Shown piece by piece: positions 25,842-34,155 of a stretch of DNA of 64,000 bases. The notes under the pieces were generated by a model. The model ran no database searches. It was not told the DNA's origin and was given only the letters and a program-made list of their open reading frames with translations. The stretch is from Chitinophaga vietnamensis (GTDB lineage: Bacteria; Bacteroidota; Bacteroidia; Chitinophagales; Chitinophagaceae): NCBI RefSeq assembly GCF_902167635.1, contig NZ_CABHMS010000003.1, positions 558,001-622,000 of the forward strand. The letters run 5' to 3'. A program made the position numbers and the translations under genes. Position 1 is the stretch's first letter, and the number at the start of each line of letters is the position of its first letter.

Positions 25842-25907
25842 CTTATCGTGTGCTGTTAAAGTTGTGATAAATGCGGAGTGGCCTTTCCGGTAAAAAAGCC
25901 ATACTAC

Positions 25908-25915
25908 TACTTTTG
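25908..25915 (+). promoter_or_regulatory. -7 element of the DUF5686 gene
   Basis: TACTTTTG (TAnnTTTG) ends five bases before ATG 25920; TTTC about 20 bases upstream is a weak -33. The mRNA would have almost no leader. The element rules out the in-frame GTG start at 25878. Confidence 0.6.
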
Positions 25916-25919
25916 GTCT

Positions 25920-28439
25920 ATGATGAAATACCTGATCACCCTGTTCTGCCTGATCGCTGCCGGCAGCACTTATGCCAATACTGTCAAGGGACGTGTTACC
26001 GACGATAAAAATCAACCGCTCCCTTATGCAACAGTGCTGATCAAAGGAACCACCAATGGCACTACCACCAATGCTTCCGGTCAATACCAGCTGGAACTGG
26101 CTCCCGGTCAGTATACCGTTGTATGTCAGTATATCGGTTTCCGTAAAACAGAACAGCAGGTTAACGTCAACGCACCTACGACGCAGCTCGACTTCCACCT
26201 GCAACCCGTCAACATGCAGATCAAGGAAGTGGTGGTGAAAGCCGGTGGTGAAGATCCCGCCTACGCCATCATCCGGCAGGCCATCAAAAAACGGTCCTTC
26301 TACCAGCAACAGGTAAAGGAGTATACCTGCATGGCCTACAGCAAAGGCACCATCCAGATGAAAGGCATGCCCGACCGCTTTATGGGGCAGAAGATCGATA
26401 AGAAAGATGCCGGGGTAGACAGCCTCGGGCGCGGAATGGTTTTTCTCTCGGAGTCCATGACCAAAGTATCTGCGCGCCTGCCCGATAAAGTCAAACTGGA
26501 AGTGATATCCTCCCGCAAAAGCGGCGGGGGCTTCGGTTTGAGCTTCCCCGCCTTCATCAGCTTCTACGACAATAATGTGTCTGCCGTGATCACGCAGATG
26601 GGGCCGCGCGGCTATATTTCGCCCATCGCGCAGAACGCGCTGCTGTATTATAAATACCGGCTCGAAGGTACTTTTGTGGAAGATGGAAAGACGGTCAACA
26701 AGATCGCGGTGATACCCCGGCGTAAATTTGAACCGCTGTTCTCCGGTTTTATCTTTATTACAGATGAAGACTGGCGCATTCACAGCACCGATCTGATACT
26801 CACCTCCGAATACCAGCTGGAACTGATGGACACTTTGCGCATCCGGCAAACACATGTGCCGGTAACGCCGGAAGTATGGCGCACGAAAGATCAGCTGCTG
26901 CATCTCACTTTCAAGAAATTCGGCTTCGGTATGGAAGGTAATTTCGTCAACGTATATACGGATTACAACGTGCATCCCAACTTTCCGCCGAAATATTTCG
27001 ACAAGGTTTTCCTGAAATATGATTCCGCTTTCGATAAGCAGCGCCCGCCTTACTGGGACAGCATCCGGCCGGTGCCCTTGGAAGAGGCGGAAGTAAAAGA
27101 CTACCATGAAAAAGACAGTGCGGCGCAAGCCGCCCGCGATTCGGCCATGTCGCGCCACCACATTGATTCCCTGCAGAAAAAACAAAAGCCGGTGAAGCTG
27201 ATGGACGTGCTATGGGGCGGCGTGCGGCATAACTATTACTTCCAGCGCGATAGCGCGATTGCCTATAACCAGTTCCGGATGAAATCATTGTTGAAGGCGC
27301 TGAAATACAATACAGTAGAGGGTTTGGTAGCAGCGATAGAACCCAGCATGACCTTTGATCTGGGAGAAGAAAAACAATTGCGTATCGTGCCATACCTGCG
27401 CTATGGATTCAGTAATACTCACTTCAACGCCTATACGGAAATTAAATACAACAGTGCCGGCCGTCTTTTTAACAGGTATGGCCACAATGAATGGACGCTG
27501 GCAGGAGGGAAGCGCATTTCACAATTCAACCAGGATAATCCGATAGATAATCTCTCCAATGAATTTTATACGCTGTTGTTCAAAGAAAATTACATGAAGC
27601 TGTATGAGAACTGGTTCGGGCAATTGCGCTACAGCCGTGTGTTTCAGCAGAACAACCGTTTCACCGCGGGCCTTACATATGAGAACCGCATGCCCGTAGA
27701 GAATACCGCTGATTTTGTGATCTTCCCTAACGACAAAAAAGCCTGGTTGCCCAATCACCCTTACGAGTTGGCTCATGTGCCATTTGAGCGGCATAGTGTG
27801 GTGGTGCTGGATATCAGCTATCGCTTCCAGCCCGGGCAAACTTTTGTGCAGCTGCCGGATAGAAAAATTCCTTTCGGATCAAAATACCCGGTGTTCGAGA
27901 TTGGCTACAGCAAAGGGATTCCGGATATAGTTAATAGTGTGGTGGATTTTGATAAATGGGATGTATCGGTGAAAGACAATATGAATTTCAAATTGTTTGG
28001 CGAGTTCCGTTACCGCTTGGGCGCCGGTGGTTTCCTGAATGCGCGTAATGTGCAGCTGCCGGATTACCAGCATTTCAACGGCAATCAAACGTTTTACAAT
28101 ATCAAATACCTGAACAGTTTCCAGCTGGCGCCGTACTATCAATACAGCACAACGGCGGGCTTTTATGCCACTGCCAATGTAGAGCATCATTTCAATGGTT
28201 TGCTGACGAACAAGATACCTTGGTTCAACCGGCTGAAATGGAACCTGGTGGCGGGTTCTAACGCGTTCTATGTGAACGGCGACAATAACTATGTAGAAGT
28301 TTTTGCAGGACTGGAAAATATCCTGAAAGTATTGAGGGTAGATGTGATTGCGGGCTATCAGAGCAAAGACAATACGCGGGTGGGCGTAAGGCTTGGTTTC
28401 GGAGGTATATTCGGAAACCTGATCCGCTTTAATAACTAA
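25920..28439 (+). CDS. DUF5686 outer-membrane protein with carboxypeptidase-like domain
   Basis: An exported protein of about 839 residues. The signal peptide (MMKYLITLFCLIAAGSTYA) is followed by a carboxypeptidase-D regulatory-like fold (KGRVTDDKNQPLPYATVLI, then QYIGFRKTE) and a long DUF5686 region, starting AYAIIRQAIKKRSFYQQQVK and ending in beta strands (GVRLGFGGIFGNLIRF). DUF5686 proteins are common in Bacteroidota and are thought to be outer-membrane barrels; their function is not known. Start chosen at ATG 25920 (or 25923) because the -7 box lies just before it. Confidence 0.88.
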   Translation: MMKYLITLFCLIAAGSTYANTVKGRVTDDKNQPLPYATVLIKGTTNGTTTNASGQYQLELAPGQYTVVCQYIGFRKTEQQVNVNAPTTQLDFHLQPVNMQIKEVVVKAGGEDPAYAIIRQAIKKRSFYQQQVKEYTCMAYSKGTIQMKGMPDRFMGQKIDKKDAGVDSLGRGMVFLSESMTKVSARLPDKVKLEVISSRKSGGGFGLSFPAFISFYDNNVSAVITQMGPRGYISPIAQNALLYYKYRLEGTFVEDGKTVNKIAVIPRRKFEPLFSGFIFITDEDWRIHSTDLILTSEYQLELMDTLRIRQTHVPVTPEVWRTKDQLLHLTFKKFGFGMEGNFVNVYTDYNVHPNFPPKYFDKVFLKYDSAFDKQRPPYWDSIRPVPLEEAEVKDYHEKDSAAQAARDSAMSRHHIDSLQKKQKPVKLMDVLWGGVRHNYYFQRDSAIAYNQFRMKSLLKALKYNTVEGLVAAIEPSMTFDLGEEKQLRIVPYLRYGFSNTHFNAYTEIKYNSAGRLFNRYGHNEWTLAGGKRISQFNQDNPIDNLSNEFYTLLFKENYMKLYENWFGQLRYSRVFQQNNRFTAGLTYENRMPVENTADFVIFPNDKKAWLPNHPYELAHVPFERHSVVVLDISYRFQPGQTFVQLPDRKIPFGSKYPVFEIGYSKGIPDIVNSVVDFDKWDVSVKDNMNFKLFGEFRYRLGAGGFLNARNVQLPDYQHFNGNQTFYNIKYLNSFQLAPYYQYSTTAGFYATANVEHHFNGLLTNKIPWFNRLKWNLVAGSNAFYVNGDNNYVEVFAGLENILKVLRVDVIAGYQSKDNTRVGVRLGFGGIFGNLIRFNN

Positions 28440-28450
28440 ACAACAATGAT

Positions 28451-28493
28451 CGAATTTGAGAAAAGAGGGGCCCTGCTACCATTCTCAAATTCG
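28451..28493. terminator. Bidirectional hairpin between convergent genes
   Basis: A perfect 12-bp stem (CGAATTTGAGAA with TTCTCAAATTCG) around a 19-base loop, placed between the DUF5686 stop and the stop of the small leftward ORF. There is no U run, so termination is inferred from position. Confidence 0.6.
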
Positions 28494-28503
28494 ACGTCTC
28501 TGA

Positions 28504-28626
28504 TTACATGCGCACGGATCTTCTTCTTGTTGTTTTGATCTCTTTCTTGTCGAAAAAATAAGCCAGTAATCTATAGATCCAGATACCAACTACTGCGTAA
28601 ATAAAATAAGTAATGTAAACACTCAT
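28504..28626 (-). CDS. 40-residue single-pass membrane protein (small ORF)
   Basis: ATG 28626 to TAA 28504 codes for 40 residues: a hydrophobic aromatic helix (YITYFIYAVVGIWIYRLL, residues 4-21), then AYFFDKKEIKTT and a strongly basic tail RRRSVRM. The positive tail predicts it stays on the cytoplasmic side. A -7 element (TAACTTTG, 28727-28720) lies about 95 bp upstream on the same strand, and a hairpin follows the stop. I do not know the family; it could be a membrane-peptide regulator or a stress small protein. It is below the size usually called automatically. Confidence 0.55.
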   Translation of the reverse strand: MSVYITYFIYAVVGIWIYRLLAYFFDKKEIKTTRRRSVRM

Positions 28627-28719
28627 AACATAACATTTAAGGGTTAAACAATAAAATTTGATTTGCTTCTCAAACCATTTTTCAAAATTGATGCCAATCG
28701 GGGTACGCTAACTTGGGTT

Positions 28720-28727
28720 CAAAGTTA
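28720..28727 (-). promoter_or_regulatory. -7 element upstream of the 40-residue ORF
   Basis: TAACTTTG on the minus strand, an exact TAnnTTTG match. The best upstream TTTG is only 14 bases away, so the -33 is weak. Confidence 0.5.
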
Positions 28728-28895
28728 TATACAATAAATATCAAATAGTTATAAAACTATAGATGACTTTTTCACACTTTATGAACATTTGATCCTGATG
28801 AAGGCCCCAAAAAAGCTTCGCCAATTGAGTATGATTTCATCACACATAGATGTTAATCTTTATAGATAAAAAAACTGAATTTTTTTATCGGAAAT

Positions 28896-28925
28896 TTTGG
28901 AATGCTAAAAATATTAGTATATTTG
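28896..28925 (+). promoter_or_regulatory. Promoter of a candidate small RNA
   Basis: TTTG (28896-28899), an 18-base spacer, TATATTTG (28918-28925), one base short of the usual 19-21 spacing. The 10-mer ATATTAGTAT just before and overlapping the -7 box is found again at 29012-29021. Confidence 0.65.
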
Positions 28926-28931
28926 CCCAAG

Positions 28932-28995
28932 ACATATAAGTTGTAGAAAAAGCCCTGGATATCTTACTGCATTGAGGTTCCGGGGCTTTTCTGCT
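28932..28995 (+). ncRNA. Candidate short non-coding RNA ending in a terminator hairpin
   Basis: The stretch from the predicted transcript start to the end of a hairpin (28945-28991, AAAAGCCC pairing with GGGCTTTT, extended by GGA/TCC) would be about 65 nucleotides. It has no start codon with a meaningful frame. The T run after the stem is short. I match it to no known RNA family. An attenuator for something downstream is the main alternative. Confidence 0.45.
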
Positions 28996-29039
28996 TGACG
29001 GGTTACTAATTATATTAGTATGATTGGTGAAAACGCAGG

Positions 29040-29210
29040 CTAGTACTGTACCTTGCCGGCTTTGGAGTAAAACCACACTTTATCTGTTGCGCGGTCGTAA
29101 TACACAACCACTTCGTTGCCGCCTTGAATGGTGCATATTACCTGGCCTCGATGGTATTTTGTTTGGGTAACGCCGCAGGACTCGGTGTGCCCTATGAAGA
29201 ACTATTAGCC
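29040..29210 (-). pseudogene. Possible decayed coding remnant
   Basis: The minus frame ending at TAG 29040-29042 stays open for about 55 codons and reads like a real protein tail (GQVICTIQGGNEVVVYYD, then KVWFYSKAGKVQY). It has no in-frame ATG before a TAG at its upstream end. The plus frame over the same bases is also open and ends AAGLGVPYEELLAGL. Only one can be coding. I cannot tell which, nor name either family. Confidence 0.3.
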
Positions 29211-29214
29211 GGAC

Positions 29215-29245
29215 TCTGAAAATATGCGATGATGTTGTATCTTTG
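29215..29245 (+). promoter_or_regulatory. trhO promoter
   Basis: TCTG, a 19-base spacer, then TATCTTTG (29238-29245), a full -7 match. It predicts an 80-90 base leader before ATG 29335. Confidence 0.7.
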
Positions 29246-29283
29246 CGGCCTGCAAAGAATCTGGGCCCTTTGAAAGGGAATAG

Positions 29284-29327
29284 ATTTGAAATTTTGTTCA
29301 CCAGGCAAGTGTCCTTAAAATTTCAAA
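29284..29327 (+). promoter_or_regulatory. Stem-loop in the trhO 5' leader
   Basis: TTTGAAATTTT (29284-29294) pairs perfectly with AAAATTTCAAA just upstream of the start codon, leaving a loop of about 22 bases. A smaller CCCTTT/AAAGGG hairpin precedes it. The arrangement could control access to the start codon. Confidence 0.6.
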
Positions 29328-29334
29328 ACAAAAA

Positions 29335-30360
29335 ATGGTATTACACAACAGAGTATCCGCCGCTGAACTGAGAGAACGGCTGGCCAAAGAAACATTTAAA
29401 CGCGTTACCGTCTCCTTTTATCAGTACGCGAAAATCGCAGACCCACAGGCCTTTCGCGATTCACTTTACTCCTCGCTTTTTGCACTCGATGTATTCGGAC
29501 GCATATACGTAGCGCACGAAGGTATCAACGCACAGATCAGTGTGCCGGAACATCATTTTGAGGCGTTCCGCGAAACATTATACGCCATCAGCTTCCTTAA
29601 TGGCATCCGCCTCAACATCGCGGTAGATGATGACGGCAAGTCTTTCTTCGTACTGAAGATCAAAGTGAGGGAAAAGATTGTTGCAGACGGTATCGATGAT
29701 CCCTCCTTTGATATGGACAACCGCGGCCAATACCTCGATGCCGCCGCCTTCAACAAACTCACCGATGATCCCGACACTATCATCGTGGATATGCGCAACC
29801 ACTACGAATACGAAGTGGGCCATTTCGAAGGCGCCATAGAAGTGCCTTCCGACACCTTCCGCGAACAACTGCCCATGGCCGTTGACATGCTGAACGAACA
29901 GAAAGATAAGAACATCATCATGTACTGCACCGGTGGCATCCGCTGTGAAAAAGCCTCCGCCTACATGCTGCACAAAGGCTTCAAAAATGTATTCCACCTA
30001 GAAGGAGGCATCATCGAATACACCAACAAAGCCCGTCAACAAGGACTGCCCATCAAATTCAAAGGCAAAAATTTCGTATTCGACGAACGCCTCGGCGAAC
30101 GCATCAGCGACGATATCATCAGTTACTGCCACCAATGCGGCGCCCCTTGCGATACCCATACCAATTGCCTCAACGATGGCTGTCACCTGCTCTTCATTCA
30201 ATGCGAGAGCTGCGCTAAAAAATACGATGGCTGCTGCTCCGAAGCCTGCCAAACCACTCATGCACTCCCTCCCGAAGCACAAGCCGAAATGCGCAAAGGC
30301 ATTGACAAAGGTTTGATGTTTAATAAATCCCGGCGCCGCCGGGGGCTCAGGATTATATGA
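29335..30360 (+). CDS. trhO: tRNA uridine-34 hydroxylase TrhO (rhodanese family)
   Basis: A 341-residue YceA/TrhO protein, which hydroxylates U34 of certain tRNAs using oxygen. The N-terminal acylphosphatase-like domain has VSFYQYAKI and [11 protein letters not shown]. The rhodanese domain (about 130-235) has the active-site loop [12 protein letters not shown] with Cys198. A cysteine-rich zinc-type tail follows ([14 protein letters not shown], then [12 protein letters not shown], about 266-310). The frame ends RRRRGLRII, where the last residues are encoded by an inverted repeat arm. Confidence 0.93.
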   Translation: MVLHNRVSAAELRERLAKETFKRVTVSFYQYAKIADPQAFRDSLYSSLFALDVFGRIYVAHEGINAQISVPEHHFEAFRETLYAISFLNGIRLNIAVDDDGKSFFVLKIKVREKIVADGIDDPSFDMDNRGQYLDAAAFNKLTDDPDTIIVDMRNHYEYEVGHFEGAIEVPSDTFREQLPMAVDMLNEQKDKNIIMYCTGGIRCEKASAYMLHKGFKNVFHLEGGIIEYTNKARQQGLPIKFKGKNFVFDERLGERISDDIISYCHQCGAPCDTHTNCLNDGCHLLFIQCESCAKKYDGCCSEACQTTHALPPEAQAEMRKGIDKGLMFNKSRRRRGLRII

Positions 30361-30523
30361 TTAGAAAGGATTAACAGGATTTCTTTTTTTATTATAAAGG
30401 ATTAAAGGATTAACGAAGATTATGGAGGATGATAATACAATCTCCAATATAATCTTCGTTAATCCTTTAATCCTTTATAATAAAAGAAATCCTGTTAATC
30501 CTTTCTAATCATATAATCCTGAG
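30346..30523. repeat. Long inverted repeat C (convergent junction)
   Basis: Arms of about 75 bases, starting CTCAGGATTATATGATTAG on both strands, pair perfectly except for a 3-base T-run difference. The arms repeat GGATTAA words. A small TGGAG/CTCCA stem closes the tip. The left arm contains the trhO stop codon. Confidence 0.95.
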
Positions 30524-30566
30524 CAAAAAAATCCGCCCCGCGTTGTTTCTTCTCGGCAGGGCGGAG
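30524..30566 (-). terminator. Terminator of the porin operon
   Basis: TCCGCCC pairs with GGGCGGA across a 20-base loop, followed on the minus strand by seven T residues. It ends the leftward set that starts at the ABC-F gene. Confidence 0.85.
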
Positions 30567-30656
30567 CGAATGGAACATGATTGCGTTGCTTGCTTTCATG
30601 ATCATTCTATCAACCTATATGCGAACTAAAAATTTGATGCATGTTCAGGGAGGTTA

Positions 30657-31961
30657 TTAAAACAGTACCCGGGTTCTCAGGCCGAGGATGTTTACCGGCC
30701 CGCGATCCTTGTTGTATGCGGGATGCAGCACGAATTGGTAATCCGGGCTTAAAGCAATATGGAGCCGGGTAATATTTAATTGATAGAAGATTTCAGCGAT
30801 CATTTCCGGTGAATAGTTGAGACGACCATCACCCACCATGAAGCCTGCACCGCCGGCAGCGAGGTAGCGTTGGTGATCTTTGGAGATACCATTTGCCACG
30901 AATGCAATGCCTGCATTGTCCTGCGCACGGCGCCAGGAGCGGCCGTTCTGTAGCCAGCCTGCACTGATCGTTTGATCAATTTCCGTATAGGCCCAGGTTT
31001 CATTACGGCCATCATTCCAGGAGGCCTTGAGGAAGGCGCCGCCATCTTTGGTGAACTTCTGATCCATGTTGATGCCAAAGCCATATTTGGTGCGGCCATT
31101 GTGGCGCGTGGCTGTAACGTCAACAGAATCCAGCTTGATAGCCTGCAGGTAGTTGCCCATCGGCGCCTGGTTCAGGAAGGCCATCACGCGGATATTCCCT
31201 TCATATTCATGTATTTTATGTGTATGCGTCAGCTCTATTAGCTGGCCATTAGATTTGCCATAATCATAGTTGAGCGCAGGACCGTTGGCTGTCTTGGGTT
31301 CCAGCGAAGTGGCAGCTTGCAGCATCCAGTTATTCTTGCGGTACTGTATGGTGAAAGCTACAGTATAACCACGTACATCGGCAGGGTAGTCCCAGGCTGC
31401 ATTAGTTACGAGTGCCCAGTTGAGGAACTGGGTGCGCGGGTCATGGCTGTAGGCATTCAGGTCGAAAAAGTCGGACAGGCAATACTTACCTGCGATGAAG
31501 CGGAGATAATGCAATGGCCTTTCTCCGGCTACGTTATTCAGGTCGTCATCGCTCTTTTCTGTTTCATGGCCTAACGGCAACGTGTATACGCCATAAGCCC
31601 TGGCGAGGTATATCGTTGGTTCGGAACTGCCCACACGGAAGGTTTCACCATTCGGGAAGCCTGCGATACCGGTGGCGCGGCTTAAACCCTTGCCCCCGGA
31701 CAATTCGGGGTTGATATATAGTTCGAGGTTTTTTAATGGGCGGACGCCTGCATAAAAAGTGCTGGTAATGGAAGTGGCGCCAGGCTCATGGGGAACGAAA
31801 CTGTTGACACCACTGTATTTTGCCTGAAAGTCAGGATGCCATTGCGTTACCAGCGTTTGCTGGAAATGAAAGGTATATAGTCTCAGCGTATCTGTCTTTG
31901 CCTGTGCCAACAGGTGAGCAGTGCTCACGACCAGGAGGCCTGTTAGAAAGAATTGCTTCAT
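30657..31961 (-). CDS. Carbohydrate porin-like outer-membrane protein (OprB type)
   Basis: A 434-residue exported beta-barrel. The signal peptide ends AHLLAQ (about residue 20). The mature start TLRLYTFHFQQTLVTQWHPDFQAKYSGVNS, taken in two halves, is typical of OprB-like porins of Bacteroidota, as are LELYINPELSGGKGLS, NWALVTNAAWDYPADVRGYT and the terminal strand ending in Phe. It would allow diffusion of small solutes across the outer membrane. It follows the shortened efflux adaptor by 9 bp and is probably the last gene of that operon, which hints at movement of metal or another toxic solute. Confidence 0.85.
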   Translation of the reverse strand: MKQFFLTGLLVVSTAHLLAQAKTDTLRLYTFHFQQTLVTQWHPDFQAKYSGVNSFVPHEPGATSITSTFYAGVRPLKNLELYINPELSGGKGLSRATGIAGFPNGETFRVGSSEPTIYLARAYGVYTLPLGHETEKSDDDLNNVAGERPLHYLRFIAGKYCLSDFFDLNAYSHDPRTQFLNWALVTNAAWDYPADVRGYTVAFTIQYRKNNWMLQAATSLEPKTANGPALNYDYGKSNGQLIELTHTHKIHEYEGNIRVMAFLNQAPMGNYLQAIKLDSVDVTATRHNGRTKYGFGINMDQKFTKDGGAFLKASWNDGRNETWAYTEIDQTISAGWLQNGRSWRRAQDNAGIAFVANGISKDHQRYLAAGGAGFMVGDGRLNYSPEMIAEIFYQLNITRLHIALSPDYQFVLHPAYNKDRGPVNILGLRTRVLF

Positions 31962-31970
31962 TGCGGCGGT

Positions 31971-32672
31971 TTAGTCTTTTAGTGCGTCGTAAATCGGCAA
32001 CTGGTTTTTAGAAATTACTTTTTCGTCAGATTGCAAGCCGGAATCGAGATAGGTGGTATCGCCGGCGGTTTGTGATACCTCTACTTGCCGGAGCGCTACA
32101 TTGAAGGCATTTTTGAATACCAGTACATAATTCTTGCTATTATCGGAAATCACCGCACCAGAGGGCACGGCTATTTTTTCATCGTTGCTTTTGTATTTTA
32201 CCGCTGCGGTCACCGCCATGGCGGGTTTCAGCAGCATATGCCTGTTGTCGATCGAGATCCTGACCTGTGTGATTTTGGCGGTATCAGCACTATCGTAGAT
32301 CTTCTCGATATGACCATGGAATAACTTGCCGGGATAGCTGGCAGTGGTGATATCTGCATCAGCTACCTGCCTGATCCAGTTTACATCCTTCACAGCTGCA
32401 TCTACCGTTACCCAGGTTTGCGTTTTGTTATCTTGCACCTTACCGGAGAAGCGCTGCTCATGCTGTATGGCGAGCCGCCGCGCGGTATCTATGCGAATGT
32501 TCTTCAACATGGTATCGCTCAATACAAAGGTGCTGTCTTCAGTATCTTCAAATTTAGGATGCTTGCAACTGCTCCATATAAGGGTAGCGAACAGTAATAA
32601 GGTGAGGAGAACGAACGGGCTGGCGTATTTATCCGATCTGATAAATAAGTGCCGACGATTCATAGTTCGCAT
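31971..32672 (-). CDS. RND efflux periplasmic adaptor lacking lipoyl/alpha-hairpin section (CzcB/CusB type)
   Basis: A lipoprotein (lipobox IWSSC) of about 233 residues, against the 350-400 residues usual for the family. The opening FVLSDTMLKNIRIDT and first strand FSGKVQDNK match metal-efflux adaptors. Normally a biotinyl-lipoyl domain and a long coiled-coil hairpin follow. Here the chain goes directly to the beta-barrel (QTWVTVDAAVKDVNW, YPGKLFHGHIEKIYD) and the membrane-proximal end (VPSGAVISDNSKNYVLVFK, KVISKNQLPIYDAL). The reading frame is intact. The segment that contacts TolC-type channels is missing, and no RND pump is nearby. ATG 32663 is an alternative start. Confidence 0.85.
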   Translation of the reverse strand: MRTMNRRHLFIRSDKYASPFVLLTLLLFATLIWSSCKHPKFEDTEDSTFVLSDTMLKNIRIDTARRLAIQHEQRFSGKVQDNKTQTWVTVDAAVKDVNWIRQVADADITTASYPGKLFHGHIEKIYDSADTAKITQVRISIDNRHMLLKPAMAVTAAVKYKSNDEKIAVPSGAVISDNSKNYVLVFKNAFNVALRQVEVSQTAGDTTYLDSGLQSDEKVISKNQLPIYDALKD

Positions 32673-32743
32673 AATGCCCGGTTTCATCCGGCAAAAGTCA
32701 TAAAGCAAGCTTAAACCTGTCTTTAATTGCGATTAAAATGAAA

Positions 32744-34135
32744 TTAAAATTGATTTGAAACGGCTTCAAGGTGAGGCAGGATCACAGTGAAAGTGGTGCC
32801 TTCATTAGGATTGGAGGTAACGGTAATATGGCCCTGGTGTATCTGCACGATCTTTTTGCAGATCGACAGCCCGAGGCCATGGCCGCGGGTTTGGAGGGCA
32901 TTGTGCCCACGGTAGAAAGGTTCAAATATCTTGTTGATCTCTTCAGAAGGTATCCCGATGCCATTGTCTTTTATCTGTACAGTGATATACTGGGTGAAGA
33001 AATCAATATATACATGCGCGGTATTATTCCGGGAGAATTTAAGGGCATTGTCTACCAGGTTCACGAAGAGCACTTTCAGCAGGCTCTCGTTGCCGTAGCA
33101 GGTTACGAGCGAGTCGTTATCAGGCAGTTTGTTGAACTGGATATCGATCCTGGCGTTGCCGCGCTGTTTCAGGCGGATGATATTGGCGAGATCCATCAGC
33201 AGCTCATCAATGCGCACATTGCGCAGCACGAATTTTTCGGTCTGCATCTCTGACTGCGCCAGCTGCAACAGGCCATTGGTGAGGTCGGAAAGGTTTTCGG
33301 CATCTTCCAGTACGGAGGAGAGCACACCCTGGTATTCCTCTTTACTGCGCTCTTTACTGAGGGTTACCTGCAGCTGGCTGATCATGGAGGCCAGCGGCGT
33401 GCGCAGTTCATGCGAAGCGTTGCTGACAAAACTTTTTTGCAGGTCGAATGATTCGCTGAGGCGTTGCAACATGGTGTTGAAGTTGGCGCCCAGCTTGGCA
33501 ATTTCATCTTTCCCTTTCACGGCCACCTGCCGGTCTTGCAGGTTACTGGCATTGATGCTATCTACCTGTTGCACCAGTTTGTCGATCGGTTGTACCATCT
33601 TGCGCGCGAAAAAGATGCCTACGCCCACCAGCAGTACCAGCGCGGTGATCAGCTCCAGCAGCAGGATACGGCTCAGGTTCTGCAGGTTCTGAAACCCGTA
33701 TTTATCAAAGGAAGAGACGATCACAATCACCGACACGTTATCTTCTGTATAGACCACGCCTACCATCTCCTCACTGCCATTGTCGATCGTATATAGTTTG
33801 TGTTGCCTGATGTAGTTGAGCAAACTGCGATGCGTGCGGATGGTCGTATCTTTCAGATTACTGTAGAGCAGATCGTAATTGGTATTATATACGAGGATGG
33901 ATTCCCGGTAGAGATCCTGGAAGGTGGTCCTGTCGAGCTTCCGCAATAGGTCCACCTGAATGTGGCCATCTTCGATGATCACGTTGGCGATGGATTTGGC
34001 GCGGTATTCCATGCGCTCGCGGTATTCCGCCCTGCGGGATTTGGCAGAGAAATAATAGGCCAGCACGGCAAATGCGATCAGCATCAGCGTGGCCGACAGC
34101 GTATAGTAAATCGCTATTTTATATTTGATCTTCAT
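32744..34135 (-). CDS. Sensor histidine kinase with HAMP domain
   Basis: A 463-residue membrane kinase. Helices at about 8-30 and 157-177 bracket a periplasmic sensor. HAMP (about 178-232), HisKA with the phospho-acceptor in SHELRTPLAS (His242), and an ATPase domain with NLVDNALKFS, IKDNGIGIPSEEI and GHGLGLSICKKIV follow. It is 20 bp after its response regulator. The CusS/CzcS-like layout and the neighbouring adaptor fragment suggest it senses metal or envelope stress, but the sensor region itself is not diagnostic. Confidence 0.92.
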   Translation of the reverse strand: MKIKYKIAIYYTLSATLMLIAFAVLAYYFSAKSRRAEYRERMEYRAKSIANVIIEDGHIQVDLLRKLDRTTFQDLYRESILVYNTNYDLLYSNLKDTTIRTHRSLLNYIRQHKLYTIDNGSEEMVGVVYTEDNVSVIVIVSSFDKYGFQNLQNLSRILLLELITALVLLVGVGIFFARKMVQPIDKLVQQVDSINASNLQDRQVAVKGKDEIAKLGANFNTMLQRLSESFDLQKSFVSNASHELRTPLASMISQLQVTLSKERSKEEYQGVLSSVLEDAENLSDLTNGLLQLAQSEMQTEKFVLRNVRIDELLMDLANIIRLKQRGNARIDIQFNKLPDNDSLVTCYGNESLLKVLFVNLVDNALKFSRNNTAHVYIDFFTQYITVQIKDNGIGIPSEEINKIFEPFYRGHNALQTRGHGLGLSICKKIVQIHQGHITVTSNPNEGTTFTVILPHLEAVSNQF

Positions 34136-34155
34136 GCAGCAGGGCAGGAGCGCGC

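Larger units (their letters stand above)
28740..29334. other. Sparse intergenic region
   Basis: About 600 bases with no confident gene. It holds a possible short RNA with its own promoter (28896-28991), a palindrome at 29004-29020 (TACTAAT, three bases, ATTAGTA), opposing short open frames between about 29040 and 29220 that may be decayed coding sequence, and the trhO promoter and structured leader from 29215. Confidence 0.7.

Noticed and set aside
30580-30660. A 27-codon plus-strand ORF (MIALLAFMIILSTYM) between trhO and the porin
   Set aside because: It is hydrophobic but has no promoter element and ends inside the porin stop region; too short to separate from chance.
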